Under the pieces are notes generated by a model. That model ran no database searches, was not told the origin of the DNA, and saw only the letters and a list, made by a program, of their open reading frames with translations. 37,755 nucleotides of DNA from Thermovorax subterraneus. GTDB taxonomy: Bacteria; Bacillota; Thermosediminibacteria; Thermosediminibacterales; Thermosediminibacteraceae. The stretch spans positions 1-37,755 of the forward strand of contig JAKIHM010000023.1 of NCBI GenBank assembly GCA_021608145.1, in the 5' to 3' direction. The translations under genes and the position numbers were made by a program. This document shows positions 16,228-25,128 of the stretch, in pieces (the first letter of the stretch is position 1; every line of letters begins with the position of its first letter).

Positions 16228-17301
16228 ATGCGGCATCTAGCAATGGAAAACATGCCGGAAAGTTATCTGAGGTATACCCAAAGAAAAGTTTTCATCATCT
16301 GCCTGCTTTTCCTTTTAACTATCCTGCTTGGCGTATACGCTATCAACGCTGGGTCGGCTAAACTTTCGCCGGCCCAGGTGTTGTTGACGTTGCTTGGCAA
16401 AGCAGAAGGACATTTAAATATAATTATCTGGAATATCCGGCTGCCCCGGGTGCTGGCGGCTATCACAGCCGGGGCCGGCCTTTCCGTGGCCGGCTGTGTT
16501 ATGCAAAGCATCTTGCGCAACCCCCTCGCATCACCCTTTACACTGGGCGTTTCGCAAGGGGCAGCCTTTGGTGCAGCCGTGGCAATCATCGCCCTAGGGG
16601 CAGGAAGCACCCACAGCGCCAGCGCTGACGCGGTAATCATCAACAACCCGTACCTAGTCACTATTTCAGCATTCGTTGGAGCGATGGTGACAACCATGGT
16701 GGTTTTATTCCTGGCCCAGATCAAAGGAGTCACTCCTGAAGCGATGGTCCTAGCTGGGGTGGCCCTGAGCTCGCTTTTTTCAGCCGCCACTATTATCCTG
16801 CAGTATTTTGCCAGCGACGTGCAAGTTGCTTCGATTGTTTTCTGGACCTTCGGAGATATTGGCAGGGCTTCCTGGCGGGATCTCGAAATCATGGCCGTGG
16901 TAACTGGTGCCGCACTGATATACTTTATGGCAAACCAGTGGAATTACAATGCCCTAGACAGCGGAGAGGAAACGGCCAAAGGGCTGGGTGTTGATGTGGA
17001 GAAAATCAGGATGGCCGGGATGTTCGTAGCATCTCTGGTCACATCTGTGGCTGTTTCGTTTCTGGGCATCATCGGTTTTATTGGCCTGGTAAGTCCACAC
17101 ATGATGAGAAGGATATTGGGCGGCGATCACCGTTTTTTAATCCCGGCTTCTAGCGTAATGGGAGGGCTTTTGCTGCTTGCTTCCGATACTCTGGCCAGGA
17201 CAATTATTTCCCCGGTTGTTTTACCAGTAGGGGCGATTACCTCCTTTATGGGTGCTCCGCTATTCCTTTACCTTCTCTCTAGGGGGTACAGCAAAAGATG
17301 A
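16228..17301 (+). CDS. Metal-chelate ABC transporter permease, FecCD family
   Basis: Membrane subunit with about ten helices. It has the family hallmarks WNIRLPRVLAAITAGAGLSV, NPLASPFTLGVSQGAAFGAA, the cytoplasmic coupling segment around GLGVDVEKIRMAG, and GFIGLVSPHMMRRILGGDHR. The length of 357 aa is usual. ATG 16228 follows GAGGAGAAAG, 24 bases after the lipoprotein stop. Its stop overlaps the start of the ATPase gene by 4 bases (ATGA). One permease gene implies a homodimer. Confidence 0.93.
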   Translation: MRHLAMENMPESYLRYTQRKVFIICLLFLLTILLGVYAINAGSAKLSPAQVLLTLLGKAEGHLNIIIWNIRLPRVLAAITAGAGLSVAGCVMQSILRNPLASPFTLGVSQGAAFGAAVAIIALGAGSTHSASADAVIINNPYLVTISAFVGAMVTTMVVLFLAQIKGVTPEAMVLAGVALSSLFSAATIILQYFASDVQVASIVFWTFGDIGRASWRDLEIMAVVTGAALIYFMANQWNYNALDSGEETAKGLGVDVEKIRMAGMFVASLVTSVAVSFLGIIGFIGLVSPHMMRRILGGDHRFLIPASSVMGGLLLLASDTLARTIISPVVLPVGAITSFMGAPLFLYLLSRGYSKR

Positions 17302-18050
17302 TGCTGGTGGTAGACAAAGTAGAATTCAGTTACAGCAGTCGGCCCGTGCTAAGAGATATCAGATTTGAAGTCAAAAGAGGTGAACTTTTTTCTATCCTGG
17401 GCAACAACGGAGCTGGGAAGTCCACCCTGCTCAAATGCCTGAACAAAATTTTAAAGCCGCAAACGGGGACAATTCTCATTGAAAAAGAAGACCTATCTAT
17501 GTTAAACCGGCGGGAAGTTGCCCGCCGCCTGGGTTACGTGGCGCAAAGATACGAAAGTGGCCGTTTTACAGTATTCGATGCTGTGCTTTTGGGCAGAAAA
17601 CCTCACATCAAGTGGGGTGCCACCCCAAGAGACCTGAAAATAGTCCAAGACGTTTTACAGGTCCTTGGCATGGAGGAACTTTCTCTTCGCTACCTCGACG
17701 AGCTGAGCGGAGGAGAGCTGCAGAAAGTAGTCATAGCCAGGGCCCTGGCCCAGGAGCCGCGGGTGCTTCTGCTGGACGAACCCACCAGCAACCTAGACCT
17801 AAGGAATCAGTTCGAAGTGCTAAAGATAGTAAAAAAAGCTGCCAAGGAGCGAAACATCGCAGTGGTGGTAGTAATGCACGATTTAAACCTTGCAATGCGG
17901 TTTGCTGATAAATTCCTCCTTTTGAAAAACGGGACGATCTTCGCCTGCGGGGGAATGGAAATAATGACGCCGGAAAACATAGCCAGTGTCTACGGAGTCC
18001 AGGTAGCGGTGGAAAGACTGGCGGGAATCCCTGTGGTTGTGCCCCTGTAG
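17298..18050 (+). CDS. Metal-chelate ABC transporter ATP-binding protein (FepC/BtuD-like)
   Basis: ATPase of the same importer. Walker A GNNGAGKST (residues 35-43), Q-loop region GYVAQRYESG, signature LSGGELQKV, Walker B VLLLDEPTSNLD and the H-loop VVMHDLN are intact. The 250-aa length is standard. The start is either ATG of the pair at 17298 and 17301, overlapping the permease stop. The FmdE-family gene follows after a 34-base gap. Confidence 0.94.
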   Translation: MMLVVDKVEFSYSSRPVLRDIRFEVKRGELFSILGNNGAGKSTLLKCLNKILKPQTGTILIEKEDLSMLNRREVARRLGYVAQRYESGRFTVFDAVLLGRKPHIKWGATPRDLKIVQDVLQVLGMEELSLRYLDELSGGELQKVVIARALAQEPRVLLLDEPTSNLDLRNQFEVLKIVKKAAKERNIAVVVVMHDLNLAMRFADKFLLLKNGTIFACGGMEIMTPENIASVYGVQVAVERLAGIPVVVPL

Positions 18051-18084
18051 GGCTAAATAAAAAAACGTGGAGGCGAAATGTGCA

Positions 18085-18630
18085 ATGGAAATATACTTGG
18101 ATAAGGATGACTGGAAGAAATGCGTAGAGTTTCACGGTCACGTTTGCCCCGGCCTTGCCATAGGGTACAGGGCCTGCGAGGCTTTGAGGGAAAAGCTAGG
18201 AGCGGGCTTTTCAAAAGACGAAGAACTGGTTTGCGTCACGGAAAACGATGCATGCGGCGTCGATGCGGTGCAGGTACTCACTGGGTGCACTTTTGGAAAG
18301 GGCAACCTGATATACAGGGGCACAGGCAAGATGGCTTTCAGCTTTTTCAAAAGGGATACTGGGGAGAGCATACGGATAGTATATAGGCCAAAAGAAAATT
18401 TTGAGGACCGGCAAAAGAGGCTGGAGTACATTTTGATTTCCCCTCTTGAAGATTTATTCTTGTTTAAAAAACCAAATTTCCCCCTGCCAGAAAGGGCGAG
18501 GATCTTTACGACGATAATTTGCGAAATGTGCGGCGAAGGTGCGCCGGAACATAAAATACGTCTTATGGACGGCAAAAAAGTATGCCTCGACTGCTTCGTG
18601 GATTATACAAGACAGATGTTATTTTTATAA
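18085..18630 (+). CDS. FmdE-family protein with C-terminal zinc ribbon
   Basis: FmdE domain, named after the subunit E of molybdenum formylmethanofuran dehydrogenase in methanogens. In bacteria it occurs alone and its role is not settled. The N-terminal domain has the conserved metal-binding-type start VEFHGHVCPGLAIGYRA (His17, His19, Cys21) and ENDACGVDAVQVLTGCTFGKGN. The C-terminus has a zinc ribbon of two CxxC pairs (Cys146/149 and Cys167/170). It is 181 aa. ATG 18085 is chosen because it begins the conserved sequence, although GGAGG (18069-18073) is slightly far. It is the last gene of the operon, before a strong terminator. I infer a cytoplasmic handling or cofactor role for the imported metal. 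Confidence 0.88.
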   Translation: MEIYLDKDDWKKCVEFHGHVCPGLAIGYRACEALREKLGAGFSKDEELVCVTENDACGVDAVQVLTGCTFGKGNLIYRGTGKMAFSFFKRDTGESIRIVYRPKENFEDRQKRLEYILISPLEDLFLFKKPNFPLPERARIFTTIICEMCGEGAPEHKIRLMDGKKVCLDCFVDYTRQMLFL

Positions 18631-18643
18631 AAGTGAAGTGAAA

Positions 18644-18690
18644 TGCCCCCTCACTGCATATTATGAATGGTGAGGGGGCACCTTTTTATT
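18644..18690 (+). terminator. Rho-independent terminator of the trmO-ABC-fmdE operon
   Basis: TGCCCCCTCAC (18644-18654) pairs with GTGAGGGGGCA (18670-18680), an 11-bp perfect GC-rich stem, followed by CCTTTTTATT. Confidence 0.92.
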
Positions 18691-18717
18691 GCATAAAATA
18701 AAGCAAAAATATATAAT
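18689..18717 (+). promoter_or_regulatory. Sigma-A promoter of argS
   Basis: TTGCAT (18689-18694), a 17-base spacer and a perfect TATAAT (18712-18717). The start would be near 18724, leaving a leader of about 45 bases, too short for a T-box. Confidence 0.75.
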
Positions 18718-18769
18718 AGTAGTATCGAGCGGGGCAATTAACTATTCTGACAATTTTGGGAGGATTTGT

Positions 18770-20476
18770 ATGAAGGACGTCAAGGCAAAGATGAAAGAAA
18801 AACTGAAAGAAATTACCAAAGACGCCCTGAGGAAGGCCATCGAAGAAGGGGCCGTCAACCTTTCCCAAATCCCCGAATTTACTGTCGAGGTGCCTCAGGC
18901 AAAAGAGCATGGAGACTTTGCAGTGAATGTGGCCATGCTTGCGGCAAGGGAGGCCAAAAAGCCTCCTAGGGAGATTGCGAATATAATAGTGGAAAGGATG
19001 GAAATCGCCGGTTCGGGCGTGGAAAAGGTGGAAGTGGCCGGGCCGGGTTTTATAAATTTTCACCTCGAGCCCACTTGGGCCCACGAGGTAATCCGAATTA
19101 TCCTGGAGGAAGGAGAAAATTATGGGCGCATTGACCTCGGAAAAGGGAAAAAGGTACAGGTGGAGTTCGTGAGTGCCAACCCCACGGGGCCGATGCACAT
19201 GGGGAATGCCCGGGGTGCAGCCCTGGGGGATGCCCTGGCATCGCTGCTGGAAATGGCGGGATACGACGTTACCAGGGAGTTTTACATAAACGACGCCGGA
19301 AACCAGATAGAAAATTTCGGCCTTTCCCTGGAAGCGAGGTACCTGGAGCTTTTGGGCTATGAAAGCCAGATTCCCGAAGGGGGATACCACGGCGAGGACA
19401 TAAAAGACCACGCCAGGGAGATCATCGAAAAAGAAGGGGACCGATTCCTTTCGATAGACCCCGCCGAAAGGAGGGCCTATTTTGTAGAGTTCGCTTTAAA
19501 GAAGAACATCGAGAGGATGAAGAAGGACCTGGAAGACTTCGGGGTGCACTTCGACGTTTGGTTTTCGGAAAGAAGCCTGCATGAAAGCGGGAAGGTAAAA
19601 GAGGCGATAGAGCTCCTCACCCAAAGGGGATATACTTACGAAAAGGACGGAGCCCTCTGGTTCAAGGCGACGGAGTTCGGCGTCCCGAAAGATGAAGTTT
19701 TGATAAGGCAAAATGGAGTGCCGACATATTTTGCCGCCGATATAGCCTACCACAAAGACAAATTCGACCGGGGCTTCGAATGGGTCATAGACATCTGGGG
19801 TGCCGACCACCACGGGCACGTCCCCAGGGTAAAAGGGGCCCTGGCGGCTCTGGGGTACGACCCGGATAAGCTCACTATAATTATAATGCAGCTTGTGCGC
19901 CTTTTCAGGAACGGCGAGATCGCCCGCATGTCAAAGCGCACGGGCCGGGCGGTGACGCTCGCGGACCTGGTTGAAGAGGTTGGGAAAGACGCCGCGAGGT
20001 TTTTCTTCAACATGAGGGGGGCCGACACGCACCTGGACTTTGACCTGGACCTGGCGGTGAAGCAGTCGGAGGAAAACCCGGTGTATTACGTGCAGTATGC
20101 CCATGCTCGCATAGCCAGCATCTTAAGGCAAGCGAAAGAGCAGAATGTAAAAGTGCCCGAGGGCAACGACCTTTCGCCTCATGAAATGGAAAGGCTTTTT
20201 TCGGTGCTCACTCACGAGACCGAGATAGAGCTTGTAAAAAAACTTGCGGACTTTCCGGAGACCATAAAGGTTGCTGCCACCACCCTTTCTCCTTACCGCA
20301 TTGCAAATTATACGCTCGAACTTGCCGCGGCATTCCATTCTTTTTACAACGTCTGCCGCGTGCTGACCGGTGACGAAGACTTAACTAAAGCCCGGCTGAT
20401 GCTGGTAAAAGCCGTAAAGCAGGTCTTGCAAAACGCCTTTAAAATTTTAGGGATTTCAGCTCCTGAGCGGATGTAA
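18770..20476 (+). CDS. argS: Arginyl-tRNA synthetase
   Basis: Class I aminoacyl-tRNA synthetase charging tRNA-Arg. It has the N-terminal Add-1 domain, the HIGH-like motif in ANPTGPMHMGNARGA (HMGN at residues 143-146), the KMSKS-like loop as ARMSKRTG (MSKR at 387-390), and the all-helical C-terminal DALR anticodon-binding domain (HARIASILRQA through YRIANYTLELAAAFHSFYNV). The 568-aa length is standard. ATG 18770 follows GGGAGGATTT. An upstream in-frame ATG (18689) lies within the promoter and is rejected. Confidence 0.97.
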   Translation: MKDVKAKMKEKLKEITKDALRKAIEEGAVNLSQIPEFTVEVPQAKEHGDFAVNVAMLAAREAKKPPREIANIIVERMEIAGSGVEKVEVAGPGFINFHLEPTWAHEVIRIILEEGENYGRIDLGKGKKVQVEFVSANPTGPMHMGNARGAALGDALASLLEMAGYDVTREFYINDAGNQIENFGLSLEARYLELLGYESQIPEGGYHGEDIKDHAREIIEKEGDRFLSIDPAERRAYFVEFALKKNIERMKKDLEDFGVHFDVWFSERSLHESGKVKEAIELLTQRGYTYEKDGALWFKATEFGVPKDEVLIRQNGVPTYFAADIAYHKDKFDRGFEWVIDIWGADHHGHVPRVKGALAALGYDPDKLTIIIMQLVRLFRNGEIARMSKRTGRAVTLADLVEEVGKDAARFFFNMRGADTHLDFDLDLAVKQSEENPVYYVQYAHARIASILRQAKEQNVKVPEGNDLSPHEMERLFSVLTHETEIELVKKLADFPETIKVAATTLSPYRIANYTLELAAAFHSFYNVCRVLTGDEDLTKARLMLVKAVKQVLQNAFKILGISAPERM

Positions 20477-20520
20477 TTTCTATTGCCAAAAGGCAAGTGA
20501 GCTTGAAAGGCGGAATCCCG

Positions 20521-21933
20521 ATGAGTGAAAGCAATGCCAGCGAAATCCTGAAGGCGCTGTTTGAACTTTTGCTTTCCCACGTGGAGGAAGGGGTCCACAT
20601 AGTGGACCAGCGGGGTGTGACTATATATTACAACAAAGCCGCATCTAGGATAGAAGGCCTTTCACCTTCGGAGGTGGTAGGCAGGCCCCTCCTTGAGGTT
20701 TTTCCTTCGCTCACCGAAGAGGAAAGCACGATATACAAGGTATTAAAGACGGGAGAGCCGATTTACGAAAGACTGCAGACATTCACCAATTACAAGGGGA
20801 AAAAGATTACTACCATAAACAGCACCCTGCCGGTTAAAGTAGGTAGCAGGGTCATGGGCGCTATTGAAATTTCAAGGGACGTTACTTCGGTAAAGTCCAT
20901 GTCCGAACGCATAGCGGACTTGGAAGCCCTCCTTTACAATAGGCCGGCGGTTGAAGTTCGAAAAAAGCGCTTTTTCAGGCACACCCTTGACGACATAGTG
21001 GGTGAAAGCAGGGCTATAACGGAACTTAAAAAGCTGGCCGCGAAGGTCGCCAAAAGCTCGGTGCCCGTTCTGGTATGGGGAGAGACCGGCACGGGCAAGG
21101 AACTTTTCGTGCAGGCGATCCACAACGAGAGCCCAAGGAAAGACGGACCTTTTATACCGCAGGACTGCGCGGCGCTTCCAGGCACGCTGCTGGAAAACGT
21201 GCTGTTTGGCACGGTGAGGGGAAGCTTTTCAGGGGCAAAAGACCGCCCAGGACTCTTCGAGCTGGCCCACGAGGGGACGTTGTTTTTAGATGAAATAGAC
21301 GCCATGCCCCTTGAGCTTCAGGCAAAGCTCTTGAGGGTGCTGCAGGACCGGATAATAAGGAGAGTTGGTGATACGAAGGAGCATCTGGTTGATGTAAGGG
21401 TGATCGCCGCCTGCATCGAAGACCCCGTGGAGGCGGTCGAAAAGGGGAAGTTGAGGGAGGACCTTTTTTACAGGTTAAACGTAGTGACCTTGAGAATCCC
21501 TCCTCTCAGAGAGCGCAAGGAGGACATACCCCTTCTTGTTGAGCATTTTATAAAAAAGTTTTCGAAAGAAGAAGTAAAAATTTCAAAGGAAGTCATGGAC
21601 ATTTTCATGGAATACTCCTGGCCGGGAAACGTGAGGGAACTGGAAAATGCGATAGAAGGTGCGCTGGTGGTGATGGATGGGGACGAAATAAGGCCCGAAC
21701 ACCTTCCGCTGCAGATTAGAGCTTACTTTTCGCCCAAAAAAGGAGCCGTTTTGTCAGGTGAACACCTCAACCTGAACGAGGCACTGGGAAGGGTGGAATC
21801 CGAGCTCATCAAAAAGGCCATCAGGGAATCAAAGGGCAACGTCACCAGGGCGGCAAGGATGCTCGGCATCCCGAGACAGACCCTGCAGTATAAATTGAGG
21901 AAGCTGAGGGGTGATGGCATTACCAAGAATTAA
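20521..21933 (+). CDS. Sigma-54-dependent regulator with PAS, AAA+ and Fis domains
   Basis: Bacterial enhancer-binding protein. Residues about 15-130 form a PAS sensor domain (EEGVHIVDQRGVTIYYNKAA). The AAA+ domain follows, with Walker A GETGTGKE (187-194), Walker B LFLDEIDAM (Asp257-Glu258) and the arginine-finger region REDLFYRLNVVTLRIPPLRER. The C-terminal Fis helix-turn-helix is NVTRAARMLGIPRQTLQYKL. The sigma-54 contact loop reads GSFSGA (234-239) rather than GAFTGA. Overall it resembles the RocR/BkdR group controlling amino-acid catabolism. ATG 20521 with AAAGGCGG is preferred over GTG 20497. It follows argS by 44 bases without a terminator and may be read through. Neither its signal nor its target can be seen in the window. 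Confidence 0.9.
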   Translation: MSESNASEILKALFELLLSHVEEGVHIVDQRGVTIYYNKAASRIEGLSPSEVVGRPLLEVFPSLTEEESTIYKVLKTGEPIYERLQTFTNYKGKKITTINSTLPVKVGSRVMGAIEISRDVTSVKSMSERIADLEALLYNRPAVEVRKKRFFRHTLDDIVGESRAITELKKLAAKVAKSSVPVLVWGETGTGKELFVQAIHNESPRKDGPFIPQDCAALPGTLLENVLFGTVRGSFSGAKDRPGLFELAHEGTLFLDEIDAMPLELQAKLLRVLQDRIIRRVGDTKEHLVDVRVIAACIEDPVEAVEKGKLREDLFYRLNVVTLRIPPLRERKEDIPLLVEHFIKKFSKEEVKISKEVMDIFMEYSWPGNVRELENAIEGALVVMDGDEIRPEHLPLQIRAYFSPKKGAVLSGEHLNLNEALGRVESELIKKAIRESKGNVTRAARMLGIPRQTLQYKLRKLRGDGITKN

Positions 21934-22108
21934 CTTAAAAGGAAATGGTTAAAATAAAAAAGCCAAGCAGGAATTTTGCGTTTTTCCAAGAATATATTAT
22001 AGAGTATGGAGGTTTAAAGATTATTGCATCGAGAAAAACGAAGAAGGTGTAGATATAGCACTTTTCTCAAGGTTTGCCCAAGCCTTGAAAGAAAGGGAGG
22101 TTTTTAAT

Positions 22109-22750
22109 GTGAAGATTCGATGGTTCGGCCATGCGTGCTTCCTTCTCGAATCTCAAATAGGGACGAAAATAGTGACCGATCCTTTCGACGGAAGCGTGGG
22201 TTACAAGATACCCAAGGTGGAGGCCGACGTTGTAACGGTAAGCCATGACCATTACGACCACAACTACGTGGAGGCCGTGCAGGGAGACCCGACCATTATA
22301 AAGGCTCCGGGAGTATATAACACCTGCGGGGTCAGCATAAAAGGCGTCTCGTCGTACCACGATGAGGCCAAAGGGGCAAAGAGAGGCCCCAACATAATTT
22401 TCGTCTTCGAGATGGACGGCATAAGGATTTGCCACGTGGGAGACTTGGGACACCTCCTCACCAAGCACCAGGAGGAGGAAATAGGGAAAGTCGACGTACT
22501 GCTTTTGCCGGTAGGCGGGACGTTTACTCTGGACGCCGAAGGGGCCGTTGCGGTCATGGAGCAGCTTTTGCCCAAAATAGTAATACCAATGCATTTCAAG
22601 ACCCCTGCGGTGAGCATGCCGATAGATCCGGTTGAGAAATTTTTGGAAAAGGTGGGCGGCGGGGAATTTCTGGAGAGCAACACTCTCGAGATAACCGCGG
22701 AAGATCTGAGAAAAGAAGGAAGGAGAATTGTCGTCTTAAAGTACGAATAG
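22109..22750 (+). CDS. MBL-fold metal-dependent hydrolase (UlaG/UPF0173-like)
   Basis: Compact metallo-beta-lactamase-fold protein of 213 aa. It starts MKIRWFGHACFLLES, the typical family N-terminus, and has the metal-binding motif SHDHYDHN, then HVGDLGH and IPMHF as the later ligand motifs. Its substrate is unknown, and many relatives are annotated only as hydrolases. The start is GTG 22109, eight bases after AAAGGGAGG. It is preceded by an intergenic stretch of about 175 bases with no recognised element and followed by its own terminator. Confidence 0.85.
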   Translation: MKIRWFGHACFLLESQIGTKIVTDPFDGSVGYKIPKVEADVVTVSHDHYDHNYVEAVQGDPTIIKAPGVYNTCGVSIKGVSSYHDEAKGAKRGPNIIFVFEMDGIRICHVGDLGHLLTKHQEEEIGKVDVLLLPVGGTFTLDAEGAVAVMEQLLPKIVIPMHFKTPAVSMPIDPVEKFLEKVGGGEFLESNTLEITAEDLRKEGRRIVVLKYE

Positions 22751-22755
22751 GAGAC

Positions 22756-22793
22756 AAAAAGCAGTGGCGATGCCTTCACCGCTGCTTTTTATT
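22756..22793 (+). terminator. Rho-independent terminator after the MBL-fold gene
   Basis: AAAAAGCAGTGG (22756-22767) pairs with CCGCTGCTTTTT (22779-22790), a 12-bp stem with one G-T pair, ending in T. Confidence 0.85.
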
Positions 22794-22806
22794 TGTTAAA
22801 GAGATA

Positions 22807-22836
22807 TTGACAATTGTCTTTTAAAATGCCTAGAAT
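22807..22836 (+). promoter_or_regulatory. Sigma-A promoter of pyrG
   Basis: A perfect TTGACA (22807-22812), an 18-base spacer and TAGAAT (22831-22836). The region lacks the GGGC start and attenuator that mediate CTP-sensitive control of pyrG in B. subtilis. Confidence 0.7.
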
Positions 22837-22838
22837 AA

Positions 22839-24503
<1,665 letters not shown>

Positions 24504-24504
24504 T

Positions 24505-24537
24505 AAGGCTGGAGTGCAAAATCCAGCCTTTTTTTAT
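24505..24537 (+). terminator. Rho-independent terminator after pyrG
   Basis: AAGGCTGGA (24505-24513) pairs with TCCAGCCTT (24522-24530), followed by seven T. Two bases separate it from the pyrG stop codon. Confidence 0.92.
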
Positions 24538-24562
24538 ATTTTTTATAGTCCTTTCCAAAATT

Positions 24563-24982
24563 CTAATTTAATTTTAACAAAGCCTTTATTTCCTCATCTG
24601 AATCGCAGAGCATCAACCGGAGTATATACGGAAAATGAGGCTTGCGGTTGGGTGAGTTGAGAAAAAGCTGGGACCTTTCCAGGTACTCTTTGGCGTAATC
24701 TATTAATTCTTTTATCAATTCCTCCAATGCACTTTCCATGTTGGGAGCGTTGACGGCAATTTCAAGGGTGTCCATTGAGAGAGTAATGGTTCCGTCTTTC
24801 TCCCGATAAATTTCTACTTTGAATTCCGCAGGTAAGTAGTCCCTTAAAAGGTCCTTTCTCAGCATTAATATTTCCTGATCTTTTCTTCTTTTGATTATGG
24901 CCGGCTTCAGCTCGTTATAAACCGTATTAAAAACTTTTGAAAAATCGTTTTTTGCCTCCGTAAACCCGTATTCGTTGATCAT
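24563..24982 (-). CDS. Orphan Phd/YefM-like plus HicB-like small protein
   Basis: Not a family that I can name with certainty. Residues 1-50 resemble the Phd/YefM antitoxin start, in which a short strand and helix (EYGFTEAKNDFSKVFNTVYN) lead to a basic strand (PAIIKRRKDQEILML). Residues about 55-105 resemble a HicB-type fold (KVEIYREKDGTITLSMDTLE, then SALEELIKELIDYAKEYLE). The remaining tail ends with a short acidic and leucine-rich segment. It is 139 aa, starting at ATG 24982 behind GAGGAGATG. It is the only minus-strand gene between pyrG and the lon-like gene, and no toxin-like partner lies on either side. It could be a solitary antitoxin or a regulator. Confidence 0.6.
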   Translation of the reverse strand: MINEYGFTEAKNDFSKVFNTVYNELKPAIIKRRKDQEILMLRKDLLRDYLPAEFKVEIYREKDGTITLSMDTLEIAVNAPNMESALEELIKELIDYAKEYLERSQLFLNSPNRKPHFPYILRLMLCDSDEEIKALLKLN

Positions 24983-25046
24983 AAGATCATCTCCTCGAGT
25001 TCATGATAGCATACATACATATTAAAGACAATCCAAAAAAGATGCA

Positions 25047-25075
25047 TTGAACAAAATCTCCCAAAAGTTTATATT
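25047..25075 (+). promoter_or_regulatory. Sigma-A promoter of the Lon-family protease gene
   Basis: TTGAAC (25047-25052), a 17-base spacer and TATATT (25070-25075), 53 bases before GTG 25129. A TATAAT at 25075-25080 overlaps but has a poor spacer. No CIRCE (TTAGCACTC-N9-GAGTGCTAA) operator is seen. Confidence 0.55.
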
Positions 25076-25128
25076 ATAATTATAAATGCTCGTGCCCGAT
25101 AAATTTTAATGGAAAGCGAGGGATACCC

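Noticed and set aside
18717..18769. T-box leader before argS
   Set aside because: The space between promoter and start codon is only about 50 bases and no T-box sequence (TGGNACCGCG-like) or terminator is present.
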